Of a DNA stretch of 64,000 nucleotides, positions 41,608 through 51,654 are shown piece by piece. How positions within the stretch are numbered: the stretch's first letter is position 1; the number at the start of each line of letters is the position of its first letter. This stretch comes from Polaromonas sp. C04 (GTDB taxonomy: Bacteria; Pseudomonadota; Gammaproteobacteria; Burkholderiales; Burkholderiaceae_C). A program made the position numbers and the translations under genes. The notes under the pieces were generated by a model that worked only from the letters and a program-made list of their open reading frames with translations, was not told the origin of the DNA and ran no database searches. The DNA lies in assembly GCF_002002705.1 (NCBI RefSeq), contig NZ_MUNS01000034.1, positions 103,130-167,129 of the forward strand. Direction: 5' to 3'.

Positions 41608-42875
41608 GGCGTGGTCGTTTTCTTGAACAGCTCGCGGAACACCGGGTAGATCTCGGACGGCCCGGAGATTTTCTGCATGGCGAAGTTGGGATGCGCCTCC
41701 TGCACCAGGCTGTATTCCTGCCACAGGTTCTGGTCCTCATCGGCCACCTGCACGTAGGCGAAATAACGGGTCAGCGGCAGCAGCTTGTCGGACAGCAGTT
41801 CCCGGCATTTGGCCGAGTCCTGGTGCCAGTTGTCGCCGTCCGAGGCCTGCGCGCCGTAGATATTCCACTGGTTCGACGGGTAACGCGCCTGAATGATCTC
41901 GTGCATCAGCGTCAGGGCGCTGGACACCACGGTGCCGCCGCTTTCGGTGGACTGGAAGAACTCCTCCTCGGAGACTTCCGAGGCCTGCGTGTGATGGCGG
42001 ATGAAGATCACATCGGTGCGCTCGTAATGCCGCGTCAAAAACAGGTACAGCAGGATGAAGAAGCGCTTGGCAATGTCCTTGCGCGCCTCGTCCATCGAAC
42101 CGGACACGTCCATCAGGCAGAACATCGCGGCCTTGGCGGTGGGCAGTGGCACCCGGACCCGGTTGCGGTAACGCAGGTCGAACGGGTCGAGAAACGGAAT
42201 CTGGCCGAGCCGGCGCCGCAGTGCCTCGATTTGCGCTTTCAGGGCGAGGATTTCGGTATGCGGCGTTTGCGCGTGGCGCAAGGCCGTCGCCAGCCGCGCC
42301 TCCAGCTCGCGCAGGCGCCGGCGTACATCGCCTCCCATGGCAATGCGGCGGCCCAGCGCCATGCGCATCGAGCGCACCACATGCAGATTGGTCGGCGTTC
42401 CCTCCGAGATGAAACCCGCGCGCCGCGACTGCCACTCCGGCGCATCGGGCAGCAACTGCGTGCGCACCAGGTGCGGCAGCGCGAGGTCGTCGAAAAAGTA
42501 CTGCATGAACTCTTCGCGCGTGATGCGGAACACGAAATCGTCCTCGCCCATGCCGTCCGGACTCGCCCCGCTGCCGGCCCCACCCGCGCCACCGCCGGCC
42601 GGGCGCTCGATGCGGTCGCCGCGCACATATTCCTGGTTACCGGGGTGCACGCTCTCGCGCGTGCCGCCCGGGCCATGCCCGAACACCGGCTCGGACACGT
42701 CATGCCTTGGCAGCGTGATGTCTTCGCCCTGCTCCATGTCCCGGATGCTGCGCCCGCTCACGGCGCGGCGCACAGCCTCGCGGATCTGCCCGCGGTAGCG
42801 GTGCAGAAAGCGCTCGCGATTGCCGATCGACTTGTTCTTGCCTGACAGACGCCGATCGATGATTTGGTAGAGCAT
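41604..42875 (-). CDS. yeaH: YeaH/UPF0229 (DUF444) von Willebrand A-like protein
   Basis: 423 residues. It starts MLYQIIDRRLSGKNKSIGNR, has a Gly-rich linker near residues 85-115, and a VWA-like core with the MIDAS-type CLMDVSGSMDEARKDIAKRF stretch. The family occurs almost only next to PrkA (YeaG) and SpoVR and is thought to be a partner or substrate of the kinase. It begins 18 bases after prkA ends. Confidence 0.92.
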   Translation of the reverse strand: MLYQIIDRRLSGKNKSIGNRERFLHRYRGQIREAVRRAVSGRSIRDMEQGEDITLPRHDVSEPVFGHGPGGTRESVHPGNQEYVRGDRIERPAGGGAGGAGSGASPDGMGEDDFVFRITREEFMQYFFDDLALPHLVRTQLLPDAPEWQSRRAGFISEGTPTNLHVVRSMRMALGRRIAMGGDVRRRLRELEARLATALRHAQTPHTEILALKAQIEALRRRLGQIPFLDPFDLRYRNRVRVPLPTAKAAMFCLMDVSGSMDEARKDIAKRFFILLYLFLTRHYERTDVIFIRHHTQASEVSEEEFFQSTESGGTVVSSALTLMHEIIQARYPSNQWNIYGAQASDGDNWHQDSAKCRELLSDKLLPLTRYFAYVQVADEDQNLWQEYSLVQEAHPNFAMQKISGPSEIYPVFRELFKKTTTP

Positions 42876-42893
42876 GGTGGCCTCAGGTCGGCC

Positions 42894-44816
42894 TCACGAG
42901 CTCTTGCGCACCCGCAGGTACCAGTCGCACAGCAGGCGCACCTGCCGCGGGGTGTAGCCCTTGGCCACCATGCGGTTGACGAAGTCCTCGTGCTTTTGCT
43001 GCTCGTCGGCGCTCGCCTTGGCGTTGAACGAAATCACCGGCAACAGATCCTCGGTGTTCGAGAACATCTTCTTCTCGATCACACTGCGCAGCTTCTCGTA
43101 ACTGGTCCAGACCGGATTCTTGCCGGCGTTGCTGGCGCGCGCGCGCAGCACGAAATTGACGATCTCGTTGCGGAAGTCCTTCGGGTTGCTGATGCCGGCC
43201 GGCTTTTCGATCTTCTCGAGCTCTGCGTTGAGCGCCGCCCGGTCGAACAGCTCGCCGGTGTCGGTATCGCGGAACTCCTGATCCTGGATCCAGAAGTCTG
43301 CATACGTCACATAGCGGTCGAAGATGTTCTGGCCGTATTCCGAATAGGACTCCAGGTACGCCGTTTGTATTTCCTTGCCGATGAATTCGGCATAGCGCAC
43401 GGCCAGCTGTTCCTTAATGAAGCCCAGGTATTTCTGCTCGGTTTCCGGCGGAAACTGCTCGCGCTCGATCTGCTGCTCCAGCACGTACATCAGGTGCACC
43501 GGGTTGGCCGCGATTTCGGTCGAATCGAAGTTGAACACCTTGGAGACGATCTTGAACGCGAAGCGGGTCGAGATGCCGCTCATGCCTTCGTCCACGCCCG
43601 CGTAATCGCGGTACTCCTGGTAGCTCTTGGCTTTCGGGTCGGTGTCCTTCAGATTCTCGCCGTCGTAGACCATGAGCTTGCTGAAGATGCTGGAGTTCTC
43701 GGGCTCTTTGAGCCGGGTCAGCACGGCGAACTGCGCCATCATCTTCAGCGTGCCGGGCGCGCAGACGGCGTGTGACAGCGATGAGTTGCGAATCAGTTTT
43801 TCGTAGATCTTGACCTCATCCGAGGCACGCAGGCAATACGGCACCTTGACGATATAGATCCGGTCCAGAAAAGCCTCGTTGTTCTTGTTGTTCTTGAAGG
43901 CCTTCCACTCGCTCTCGTTGGAGTGCGCCATCACGATGCCGTCGAACGGAATCGCGCCGAAGCCCTCGGTGCCCTTGAAGTTGCCCTCCTGCGTCGCAGT
44001 CAGCAGCGGGTGCAGCACCTTGATCGGCGCCTTGAACATTTCGACGAACTCCAGCAAGCCCTGGTTCGCCAGGCACAGCCCGCCGGAATAACTGTAGGCG
44101 TCCGGGTCGTCCTGGGCAAAGGTTTCCAGCTTGCGGATGTCGATCTTGCCGACCAGCGAGGAGATGTCCTGGTTGTTCTCGTCGCCCGGTTCGGTCTTGG
44201 CAATGGCGCACTGCTTGAGGATCGACGGAAAGCGCTTGACCACGCGGAACTTGCGAATGTCACCGCCGTATTCTTCCAGGCGCTTGACGGCCCAGGGCGA
44301 CATGACGCGCTGCAGGTAGCGCGGTGCGATGCCGTACTGGGATTCCAGCACCGGCGCGTCTTCGGTATTGCTGAACAGGCCCAGCGGAGATTCGTTGACG
44401 GGGGAACCCTTGAGCGCGTAGAACGGCACCTGCTCCATCAGCTGTTTGAGCCGCTCGGCGATCGAGGACTTGCCGCCGCCGACGGGGCCGAGCAGGTACA
44501 GGATCTGCTTCTTCTCTTCCAGCCCCTGGGCGCCATGGCGGAAGTACGACACGACCTGCTCGATCGGGTCTTCCAGCCCGTAGAAGTCCCGAAAGGCCGG
44601 GTAAATCTTGACAACCTTGTTGCCGAAGATGCGCGACATCCGCTGGTCATGGCGCGTATCGAACATCTCGGGCTCGCCAATGGCCGCCAGAATGCGCTCG
44701 GCCGAGGTGGCATAGACAAGGGGATCTTTCTTGCACAGCTCCAGATAGTCTTCGAGCGACAGTTCCTCCTCGCGAGACTGCTCGTAACGTGCCAGAAAGT
44801 TGCGGACGACATCCAT
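42894..44816 (-). CDS. prkA: PrkA-family serine protein kinase / AAA protein (YeaG type)
   Basis: 640 residues. An N-terminal AAA domain with Walker A GPVGGGKSSIAER is followed by a C-terminal kinase-like PrkA domain (landmarks AVCAPGTLKMMAQFAVLTRL, NRMVAKGYTPRQVRLLCDWY). It acts in the general stress and nutrient-limitation response together with YeaH and SpoVR. AAGGAGGTCTCTT ATG is a near-perfect ribosome-binding site. The leader has a TATACA -10-like element near 44904; a sigma-54 site was looked for and not found. Confidence 0.94.
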   Translation of the reverse strand: MDVVRNFLARYEQSREEELSLEDYLELCKKDPLVYATSAERILAAIGEPEMFDTRHDQRMSRIFGNKVVKIYPAFRDFYGLEDPIEQVVSYFRHGAQGLEEKKQILYLLGPVGGGKSSIAERLKQLMEQVPFYALKGSPVNESPLGLFSNTEDAPVLESQYGIAPRYLQRVMSPWAVKRLEEYGGDIRKFRVVKRFPSILKQCAIAKTEPGDENNQDISSLVGKIDIRKLETFAQDDPDAYSYSGGLCLANQGLLEFVEMFKAPIKVLHPLLTATQEGNFKGTEGFGAIPFDGIVMAHSNESEWKAFKNNKNNEAFLDRIYIVKVPYCLRASDEVKIYEKLIRNSSLSHAVCAPGTLKMMAQFAVLTRLKEPENSSIFSKLMVYDGENLKDTDPKAKSYQEYRDYAGVDEGMSGISTRFAFKIVSKVFNFDSTEIAANPVHLMYVLEQQIEREQFPPETEQKYLGFIKEQLAVRYAEFIGKEIQTAYLESYSEYGQNIFDRYVTYADFWIQDQEFRDTDTGELFDRAALNAELEKIEKPAGISNPKDFRNEIVNFVLRARASNAGKNPVWTSYEKLRSVIEKKMFSNTEDLLPVISFNAKASADEQQKHEDFVNRMVAKGYTPRQVRLLCDWYLRVRKSS

Positions 44817-45002
44817 AAGAGACCTCCTTCATAAGCGGCGGTCGAACGGCACCCTCACTGCAGTGGTGACGGCCCACTCTGCCCTACCGCACACCCCCTC
44901 AATGTATACCCCCGTGCGACTGATGAATAGACCATGAAACGTGAAAAAAGTTCGGGAAACGCCCTCTTTCCGGCATCGTCTTTGGGGGTGATGGGCCGGA
45001 GA

Positions 45003-46025
45003 TCAAGCTGTGGCGCACTCGGACGGGCTGTTTTGCACCGTCTCATGCGCCAGCGCCATCACGTCGCGCGCAGGCAACGCCTTGAGCCGGTGATCACTCC
45101 AAACCTGTCGCCAGTGCCTGGACCCCGGCAGGCCGTGGCGCAGGCCCAGCATGTGGCGCGCGATGGCGCTCCACGGCGTGCCGTGCAACTTCGCCTCACG
45201 CGCCATGTAGTCGGTCATCTGCTCCTCAACCGCCTCGCGCGTGAGCGCTGCGCGCGCCGGACGATGGAAGAACTGCTCGTCCCATTGCGCCAGCCACCAG
45301 GGGTTGTGATAGGCCTCGCGCCCGATCATCACGCCATCGAGAGTCTGCAGTTGCTGCGCCACCTGCTCGCTGCCGGTGATGCCGCCATTGATGCAGATCG
45401 TGAGCCTTGGGAACTCGCGCTTCAGGCGATGCACCAGCTCGTAACGCAGCGGCGGCAATTCACGGTTCTCCTTGGGTGACAGGCCTTTTAGCCAGGCGTT
45501 GCGGGCGTGGACGATGAAGGTGCGGCAACCTGCCTCGCTGACCGCCCCCACAAAGTCACGGACAAAGTCGTAGCTCTCGGTCCGGTCGACGCCAATGCGG
45601 TGTTTCACCGTGACCGGCACGGACACCACGTCCATCATCGCCCGGACACAATCTGCCACCAGTTGCGGCTCGGCCATGAGGCAGGCGCCGAAAGCGCCGC
45701 GCTGCACGCGCTCCGACGGGCAGCCGCAATTGAGATTGATTTCATCGTAGCCCCATTGCTCACCGAGCCGGGCGCTGTACGCCAGGTCCGCAGGTTCACT
45801 GCCACCCAGTTGCAGCGCCACGGGGTGCTCGCGCGCGTCATGCTGCAGGTGCCGCGCCACGTCGCCATGCACGAGTGCCCCGGTGGTGACCATCTCGGTG
45901 TACAACAGGGCCTGGCTGGAGAGAAGGCGGTGGAAATAGCGGCAATGCCTGTCCGTCCACGCCATCATGGGGGCCACGGACAGCGTTGAAGGTGGCAAGG
46001 CAACAGACATCGGCAAAGTCGGCAT
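45003..46025 (-). CDS. dusA: tRNA-dihydrouridine(20/20a) synthase DusA
   Basis: 340 residues, FMN TIM-barrel. VAPMMAWTDRHCRYFHRL near the N-terminus, the catalytic Cys in NLNCGCPSERVQRGAFGACL, FIVHARNAWLKGLSPKENRE and GGITGSEQVAQQL are DusA-type motifs. It reduces U20/U20a in the D-loop of tRNA. ATG 46025 or 46010 could be the start; the difference is five residues. Transcribed alone, divergent from the peptidase gene. Confidence 0.95.
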   Translation of the reverse strand: MPTLPMSVALPPSTLSVAPMMAWTDRHCRYFHRLLSSQALLYTEMVTTGALVHGDVARHLQHDAREHPVALQLGGSEPADLAYSARLGEQWGYDEINLNCGCPSERVQRGAFGACLMAEPQLVADCVRAMMDVVSVPVTVKHRIGVDRTESYDFVRDFVGAVSEAGCRTFIVHARNAWLKGLSPKENRELPPLRYELVHRLKREFPRLTICINGGITGSEQVAQQLQTLDGVMIGREAYHNPWWLAQWDEQFFHRPARAALTREAVEEQMTDYMAREAKLHGTPWSAIARHMLGLRHGLPGSRHWRQVWSDHRLKALPARDVMALAHETVQNSPSECATA

Positions 46026-46155
46026 GGCCTCAATTATCCCAGCGGTCGGGTGCCAGCGCCGGGGCGGGTAATATCCGGCGACGCGGCTGCGCCCTCACCC
46101 GGTGCACGGCCCGGTAACCGACAAACGCAAAGTGATGGCCAAAGGGACCTGGACG

Positions 46156-47967
46156 ATGACACGACAGACAGCACCAAATACGAGCTCCGCTGGCCCCGCC
46201 GAAGGCCTGTGCGCGCTCCGGCGGCGCTCGTGGTGGATGGCGGCAGCAGCGCTGCTGCTGGCGGCTTGCACCTCCGTTCCCTTGCCACAGTGGCCCGACA
46301 CGACCCAGCCCGCGACTGCCGTCCCCGCGGTGCCCGCCACGGCGCCACGGGCCCCCTCCCCGGCCACGCCAGTGCCGGTGCAGGTCACGCCCATCGGGGC
46401 AGCACCGAATGGACCCGCCGCGGTGCCCTATGGCGCCGCCGTGGCGGCGCGCTTTCCCGACCCCGCCATTGTTTACAGCACGCCGGGACTGGCGCCCGGA
46501 CGCACCAGCTTCACCTCGAACGCCGAAGTCCAGACCTGGCTGCGCGATCTCGCGCGGCAGTCGGCCCAGACCGCCGGCCCGAAGGCGGCCGTGTTGTCAC
46601 TGGGCCCGTCGCAGCGCGGCGAGCCGCTCGAGGCGCTGATCGTGACCCGGGCTTCGAGCACGGATGCCGCGACGGTGCTGGCAGCCGCACGCCCCACCGT
46701 GCTGCTCATCGGCCAGCAGCATGGCAACGAGCCCGCCGGCAGTGAGGCGTTGCTTGTCATCGCACGCGAACTGGTGCAGGGCCTGCTGCAGCCCTTGCTG
46801 GATCAAATCAACGTGATCATCGTGCCGCGCGCCAACCCCGACGGTGCCGCCGCGAACCAGCGCGTGACGGCGAACGGGATCGACATGAACCGCGACCACC
46901 TGCTGCTGAAGACGCCGGAGGCACGTGCACTGGCCAAACTCGCGCGCGACTACCGCCCGATGGTGATCGTCGATGCGCACGAATACACCGTGGCTGGCCG
47001 CTATCTGCAAAAGTTCGATGCCGTCCAGCGCTTCGACGCCCTGCTGCAGTACGCCACCACGGCCAATCTGCCGGATTTCGTGACCAAGGCCTCCGAGGAG
47101 TGGTTTCGCCAGCCGGTCGTGGCAGCACTTAAGGAGCAGTCCTTGAGCAGCGAGTGGTACTACACCACCTCCACGGACCCCGACGACAAGCGCATCTCCA
47201 TGGGCGGCACCCTGCCGGACACGGAGCGCAACGTCGGAGGGCTGGAAAACGCCGTCAGCCTGCTGATCGAAACCCGCGGTGTCGGCATCGGACGGCTGCA
47301 CATTCAGCGCCGGGTCCACACCGACGTGACCGCCATCACCAGCGTACTCAACAGCACGGCGCGTCGTGCCAACGACCTGGTGCAACTGCGCTCGTATGTG
47401 GAGCGCGAGGTCAGCGCCAAGGCCTGCAATGAAGAGGCGGTGATCGAGGCAGCACCCACTCCTACCCGGCGCGACCTGATCATGCTCGACCCCCAAACCG
47501 GGTTGGACCACACGATCACGGTCGACTGGAACTCCGCCCTGCAATTGCGCGCCCTGAAAAGCCGCATGCGCCCCTGCGGCTACCTGTTGTCGGCCGCCTC
47601 TACCGTAGCCGTAGACCGCCTGCGCCTGCTGGGCGTCCCGGTCATGCAGGTCACCGAGCCCGGAACCGTCCTGGGCGAGAGCTACCGGGAAACGGCACGG
47701 TCCACGGGCGCACGGCAGGACGCGCGCGGCGCCATCGCCGACAGTCAACCGGTCACCCGAGTCGCCGTTGACCTGGTGCGCGGGGTGGTCGATGCACCGC
47801 GCGGCAGCTACTACGTTCCGGTAAACCAGCCGCTGGGCAGCCTGGTGCTCGCAGCGCTGGAGCCCGACACCCAAAGCAGCTACTTCGCCAACCACCTGCT
47901 GGACAGCCTGCAAAGCACCGTGCGCGTGATGACGGCACCATCGCTCACGCTGCAAGATGCACCTTAA
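46156..47967 (+). CDS. M14-type zinc carboxypeptidase-like lipoprotein
   Basis: About 603 residues. The N-terminus has Arg residues, a hydrophobic stretch and a lipobox (LLLAACTS), predicting an outer-envelope lipoprotein, followed by a Pro/Ala-rich spacer. The M14 peptidase core shows HxxE in GQQHGNEPAGSEA, NPDG and MNRDH substrate-binding residues, and the third zinc ligand in VIVDAHEY. A Glu in the LLIETRGVG region could be catalytic. A second domain of about 200 residues is unassigned. Substrate may be peptidoglycan or peptides. ATG 46135 is an alternative start. Confidence 0.8.
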   Translation: MTRQTAPNTSSAGPAEGLCALRRRSWWMAAAALLLAACTSVPLPQWPDTTQPATAVPAVPATAPRAPSPATPVPVQVTPIGAAPNGPAAVPYGAAVAARFPDPAIVYSTPGLAPGRTSFTSNAEVQTWLRDLARQSAQTAGPKAAVLSLGPSQRGEPLEALIVTRASSTDAATVLAAARPTVLLIGQQHGNEPAGSEALLVIARELVQGLLQPLLDQINVIIVPRANPDGAAANQRVTANGIDMNRDHLLLKTPEARALAKLARDYRPMVIVDAHEYTVAGRYLQKFDAVQRFDALLQYATTANLPDFVTKASEEWFRQPVVAALKEQSLSSEWYYTTSTDPDDKRISMGGTLPDTERNVGGLENAVSLLIETRGVGIGRLHIQRRVHTDVTAITSVLNSTARRANDLVQLRSYVEREVSAKACNEEAVIEAAPTPTRRDLIMLDPQTGLDHTITVDWNSALQLRALKSRMRPCGYLLSAASTVAVDRLRLLGVPVMQVTEPGTVLGESYRETARSTGARQDARGAIADSQPVTRVAVDLVRGVVDAPRGSYYVPVNQPLGSLVLAALEPDTQSSYFANHLLDSLQSTVRVMTAPSLTLQDAP

Positions 47968-47976
47968 GGAACCTGG

Positions 47977-48696
47977 ATGATCGACCTGCATTATTGGCCC
48001 ACCCCGAATGGCTGGAAAATTTCCATCATGCTGGAGGAATGCGCGCTGCCCTACCGGCTGGTCCCGGTGAACATCGGCAAGGGCGAGCAGTTCACGCCGG
48101 AATTTCTGGCTCTCAGCCCGAACAACCGCATGCCCGCCATCGTGGATCACGCCCCTGCGGGCGGCGGCGCGCCGGTGTCGGTGTTCGAGAGCGGCGCCAT
48201 CCTGATCTATCTGGCCGAAAAGACGGGCCTCTATCTGCCCGCCGACCTGCGCGGCCGCTATCAGGTTCTGCAGTGGGTCATGTGGCAAATGGGGGGCCTG
48301 GGCCCGATGGCCGGGCAAAACGGCCACTTCCGGCTGTACGCGCCCGAGAAAATCCCCTACGCCATCGAGCGCTACGGCAACGAGGTGAATCGCCTGTACG
48401 GCGTGCTCGACACGCAACTCGCGCGCACAGGCGCCTTTGTGGCGGGTGCGGCCTACTCGATTGCCGACATGGCCATCTTCCCGTGGGTGCGCACACACAA
48501 GGCACAGCAAGTCGCGCTGGAAGATTTCCCGAATATCCAGCGCTGGTACGACGCGCTGTTCCAGCGCCCCGCCGTCAAGCGCGGCCTCGATCTGGGCAAG
48601 GACTTGCGCGCGCCGGGCCTGACCGAGGAAGCACGCAAGGCGCTGTTCGGGCAGACCGCGCAAAGCGTGCGCGGTGGTGCGCACAAGCTCATCTGA
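47977..48696 (+). CDS. Glutathione S-transferase family protein (YfcG/YghU-like)
   Basis: 239 residues. A thioredoxin-fold N-terminal domain (LHYWPTPNGWKISIMLEEC, NNRMPAIVDH, VFESGAILIYLAEKTG) and an all-helical C-terminal domain (YSIADMAIFPWVRTH, RPAVKRGLDLG). The TPNGWK segment places the active-site Thr/Asn of nu-class GSTs, which act as disulfide-bond reductases. It lies nine bases after the peptidase gene and 31 before the isomerase gene. Confidence 0.9.
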   Translation: MIDLHYWPTPNGWKISIMLEECALPYRLVPVNIGKGEQFTPEFLALSPNNRMPAIVDHAPAGGGAPVSVFESGAILIYLAEKTGLYLPADLRGRYQVLQWVMWQMGGLGPMAGQNGHFRLYAPEKIPYAIERYGNEVNRLYGVLDTQLARTGAFVAGAAYSIADMAIFPWVRTHKAQQVALEDFPNIQRWYDALFQRPAVKRGLDLGKDLRAPGLTEEARKALFGQTAQSVRGGAHKLI

Positions 48697-48727
48697 ACCT
48701 CGTTCGACCTCATCGTGGAGCCCGTTC

Positions 48728-49330
48728 ATGATTGAATTTTTCTTCGACTGTTCCAGCCCCTGGACCTATCTCGCGTTCCACAACATCCAGCCGCTCGCCC
48801 GCGAGCTGGACGTGCCCATCCGCTGGCGGCCGATCCTCGTGGGTGGCGTGTTCAACAGCGTCAACCCGAGCGTGTACGCGCAGCGCGACAACCCGGTGCC
48901 CGCCAAGCGCGACTACATGCTCAAAGACCTGCAGGACTGGGCGCGCGCGGCCGGCTTGACGATCGTGATGCCGCCCAGCGTCTTTCCGGTCAACAGCGTC
49001 AAGGCCATGCGCGGCTGCCTGTGGCTGGCGCCGCAGGACAAGCTGGTGCCGTTTGCCACGGCCGTGTTTGAAGCCTACTGGCAGCGCGACGAAGACATCT
49101 CGCAGGACGCCGTGCTGGCACAGGCCTGCCAGCAGGCAGGGGTCGCGCCTGACGACTTTTTTGCCGGTATTGCGCAGCCCGCGGTAAAGGAACAGCTCAA
49201 GGCCAATACGGAGGAGTTGATCCGGCGCGGCGGCTTCGGCTCACCCACTATTTTTGTCGGCGACGACATGTACTTCGGCAACGACCGGCTGGTGCTGCTG
49301 CGCGCCGCCGTGCTGCGGGCAAAGAAGTAG
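48728..49330 (+). CDS. 2-hydroxychromene-2-carboxylate isomerase family protein (DsbA fold)
   Basis: 200 residues, kappa-class GST / HCCA isomerase fold: IEFFFDCSSPWTYLAFHNI at the N-terminus, VFPVNSVKAMRGCLW, and GFGSPTIFVGDDMYFGNDRL near the end. True HCCA isomerase acts in naphthalene breakdown, but many genomes carry paralogues without that pathway, and no naphthalene genes are present here. GGAG precedes ATG 48728. Probably co-transcribed with the upstream GST. Confidence 0.88.
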   Translation: MIEFFFDCSSPWTYLAFHNIQPLARELDVPIRWRPILVGGVFNSVNPSVYAQRDNPVPAKRDYMLKDLQDWARAAGLTIVMPPSVFPVNSVKAMRGCLWLAPQDKLVPFATAVFEAYWQRDEDISQDAVLAQACQQAGVAPDDFFAGIAQPAVKEQLKANTEELIRRGGFGSPTIFVGDDMYFGNDRLVLLRAAVLRAKK

Positions 49331-49359
49331 CACGCAGCCTGGCTCGCGCCGGCGCCCGG

Positions 49360-50706
49360 CTACCGGCTCGTCACCGCCATGTGCTCGACTTTGCGGTCGA
49401 GCATGACTTCAGGCATCTCGGCTTCGACCCAGGTTTCGTTGTTCAGCCCCGCGTGCAGCCGCCCGGTATCGAGTTCGCCCGTCCACCGGGCCACCACGAT
49501 GGTGGCCACGCCATTGCCCACCAGATTCGTCAGCGCGCGCGCCTCCGACATGAAGCGGTCGATGCCCAGGATCAGCGCCAGGCCGGCCACCGGCACGTGG
49601 CCCACGGCCGACAGCGTGGCCGCCAGCACGATGAAGCCGCTGCCGGTGACGCCGGCCGCGCCCTTGGAGGTGAGCAGCAACACCATCAGCAGGGTAATCT
49701 CCTGCATCAGCGTCATGGGGGTGTTGGTGGCCTGCGCAATGAAGACGGCGGCCATGGTCAGGTAGATTGATGTGCCGTCCAGATTGAACGAATAACCGGT
49801 CGGAATCACCAGGCCGACCGTTGTCTTGTTGGCGCCGAGGTTCTCCATTTTTTCCATCATGCGCGGCAGCACCGACTCGGACGACGAAGTCCCCAGCACG
49901 ATCAGCAGTTCTTCCTTGATGTACTTGACGAACTTCCAGATGCTGAAGCCGTTCAGGCGCGCAACGATGCCAAGCACCACGAAGACGAAAATCAGACAGG
50001 TCAGGTAGAACGTGCCCATCAGTTTGCCCAGGGAGAACAGCGAGCCGATGCCGTATTTGCCGATCGTGAAAGCCATCGCGCCAAAGGCGCCAATGGGGGC
50101 CACCTTCATGATGATGCCAACGACGGAGAACAGCACGTGCGAGGTTTTTTCGATGACATCGAACACCAGCGTGCCACGCCCGCCAAACTTGTGCAGCGCA
50201 AAGCCGAACATCATCGCAAACAGCAGCACCTGCAAAATTTCACCCTTGGCAAATGCATCGACCACAGTGTTCGGGATCACGTTGAGCAAAAAATCGACCG
50301 TGCCCTGCATCTTGCCGGGCTCGGTGTACGCGGCGATGCTTTTCGTGTCGAGCGTGGAGGCGTCCACATTCATGCCCGAGCCCGGCCGCAGCAGATTGAC
50401 GATGACCAGGCCCACGATCAGCGCGACGGTGCTCATGACCTCGAAGTAGAGCAAGGCCAGGCCGCCGGTCTTGCCCACTTTCTTCATATCCTCCATACCC
50501 GCAATCCCCACCACCACAGTACAGAAAATAATGGGGGCGATGATCATCTTGATCAGCTTGATGAAACCATCTCCGAGTGGCTTCATCTGCGCCGCGAACT
50601 GCGGGTAGAAGTGGCCCAGGACGACACCGATGACCACGGCCACCAGCACCTGCACGTAAAGGGATTTATAAAGCGGACGTTTTGCCGCAACCAGTGTTTC
50701 ACTCAT
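49360..50706 (-). CDS. dctA: C4-dicarboxylate:cation symporter DctA
   Basis: 448 residues, DAACS family with eight transmembrane helices and two re-entrant loops. [19 protein letters not shown] is the serine-rich HP1 loop; [20 protein letters not shown] and the later [22 protein letters not shown] segment match the substrate and Na+/H+ sites. Imports succinate, fumarate, malate and orotate. Lies downstream of phaB but beyond a strong terminator, so it has its own promoter. Confidence 0.95.
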   Translation of the reverse strand: MSETLVAAKRPLYKSLYVQVLVAVVIGVVLGHFYPQFAAQMKPLGDGFIKLIKMIIAPIIFCTVVVGIAGMEDMKKVGKTGGLALLYFEVMSTVALIVGLVIVNLLRPGSGMNVDASTLDTKSIAAYTEPGKMQGTVDFLLNVIPNTVVDAFAKGEILQVLLFAMMFGFALHKFGGRGTLVFDVIEKTSHVLFSVVGIIMKVAPIGAFGAMAFTIGKYGIGSLFSLGKLMGTFYLTCLIFVFVVLGIVARLNGFSIWKFVKYIKEELLIVLGTSSSESVLPRMMEKMENLGANKTTVGLVIPTGYSFNLDGTSIYLTMAAVFIAQATNTPMTLMQEITLLMVLLLTSKGAAGVTGSGFIVLAATLSAVGHVPVAGLALILGIDRFMSEARALTNLVGNGVATIVVARWTGELDTGRLHAGLNNETWVEAEMPEVMLDRKVEHMAVTSR

Positions 50707-50744
50707 TTGGCAGACCTCTTTTGGTTTGAACGATTCCGCGATGA

Positions 50745-50775
50745 CAAAAAAACCCGCCGAAGCGGGTTTTCAAAA
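50745..50775 (-). terminator. Rho-independent terminator after phaB
   Basis: Leftward: AAACCCGC, loop TTCG, GCGGGTTT, then a T-run. Eight perfect pairs with an ultra-stable tetraloop, 20-50 bases beyond the phaB stop; it ends the phaCAB transcript before dctA. Confidence 0.92.
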
Positions 50776-50797
50776 AATGGGGAATATGCAATAAGGC

Positions 50798-51535
50798 TCA
50801 CCCCATGTGCAAGCCACCGTTGACCGAGAAATCCGCGCCGGTGGAGTAACCACCTTCCTCGGACGCCAGCCACGCGATGATGGATGCGATTTCTTCCGGC
50901 CCCCCCAGGCGCCTGACGGGAATGGTCGCAACAATCTTGTCGAGCACGTCCTGGCGGATGGCCTTGACCATGTCGGTGCCGATGTAGCCCGGGCTCACGG
51001 TGTTGACCGTCACCCCCTTGGCCGCCACTTCCTGCGCCAGCGCCATGGTGAAGCCGTGCAGGCCCGCCTTGGCCGTGGAGTAGTTGACCTGGCCAAACTG
51101 GCCTTTCTGGCCGTTGACCGAACTGATGTTGATGACGCGCCCCCAGTTGGCTTCGATCATGCCGTCGATGACCTGCTTGGTCACGTTGAACATGCTGTTC
51201 AGGTTGGTCGAGATCACGGCATCCCAATCGGCCTTGCTCATCTTGCGAAATTGCCCGTCGCGCGTGATGCCGGCGTTGTTCACCAGCACCGCCACCGGGT
51301 CATGTTCCGCCTTGACTTTTTCAAATGCGGCCACCGTGGAATCCCAATCCCCCACGTTGCCGACCGAGGCGTGGAACGTAAAGCCCAGTGCCTTTTGCTC
51401 ACCCAGCCACTTGGCGTGATCACGGGTCGGGCCGCAGCCCGCGATGACCGTGAAGCCTTCCTTGTGCAAACGCTGGCAAATGGCGGTTCCGATGCCGCCC
51501 ATACCACCGGTGACGTACGCTACTTTCTTGCTCAT
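50798..51535 (-). CDS. phaB: Acetoacetyl-CoA reductase
   Basis: 245 residues, short-chain dehydrogenase. NADPH-binding VTGGMGGIGTAICQRL, NNAGITRDGQF, and the catalytic Ser, Tyr and Lys in NISSVNGQKGQFGQVNYSTAKAG (Ser plus YxxxK). It makes (R)-3-hydroxybutyryl-CoA for PHB. AAGGAG precedes ATG 51535. Third gene of phaC-phaA-phaB; a dispersed repeat lies in the 119-base gap after phaA. Confidence 0.96.
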   Translation of the reverse strand: MSKKVAYVTGGMGGIGTAICQRLHKEGFTVIAGCGPTRDHAKWLGEQKALGFTFHASVGNVGDWDSTVAAFEKVKAEHDPVAVLVNNAGITRDGQFRKMSKADWDAVISTNLNSMFNVTKQVIDGMIEANWGRVINISSVNGQKGQFGQVNYSTAKAGLHGFTMALAQEVAAKGVTVNTVSPGYIGTDMVKAIRQDVLDKIVATIPVRRLGGPEEIASIIAWLASEEGGYSTGADFSVNGGLHMG

Positions 51536-51560
51536 GATTTGCTCCTTTTTCACCCTGTTC

Positions 51561-51609
51561 GCTATAAATTTAATAGCATGTTACGACCATTGCACGGGGA
51601 CTATGGGTT
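51561..51609 (+). repeat. Dispersed ~50 bp repeat, copy J
   Basis: GCTATAAATTTAATAGCATG followed by TTACGACCATTGCACGGGGA and CTATGGGTT. It has the cleanest GCTAT-N6-ATAGC-type arm of all copies and sits between phaA and phaB within one operon. Confidence 0.65.
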
Positions 51610-51654
51610 GAAAGTGTTGAATACTCCAACCCATGGTCATTGTCAGCTACAAAA

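Noticed and set aside
44880..44930. Possible sigma-54 promoter before prkA (TCGCACG then GGGGTATACA)
   Set aside because: The invariant GG of the -24 element is CG and the -12 GC is missing; a TATACA -10-like box is the better reading.
48728..49330. Naphthalene catabolic role for the HCCA isomerase-like gene
   Set aside because: No nah/ring-hydroxylating dioxygenase genes nearby; paralogues of this fold are widespread.
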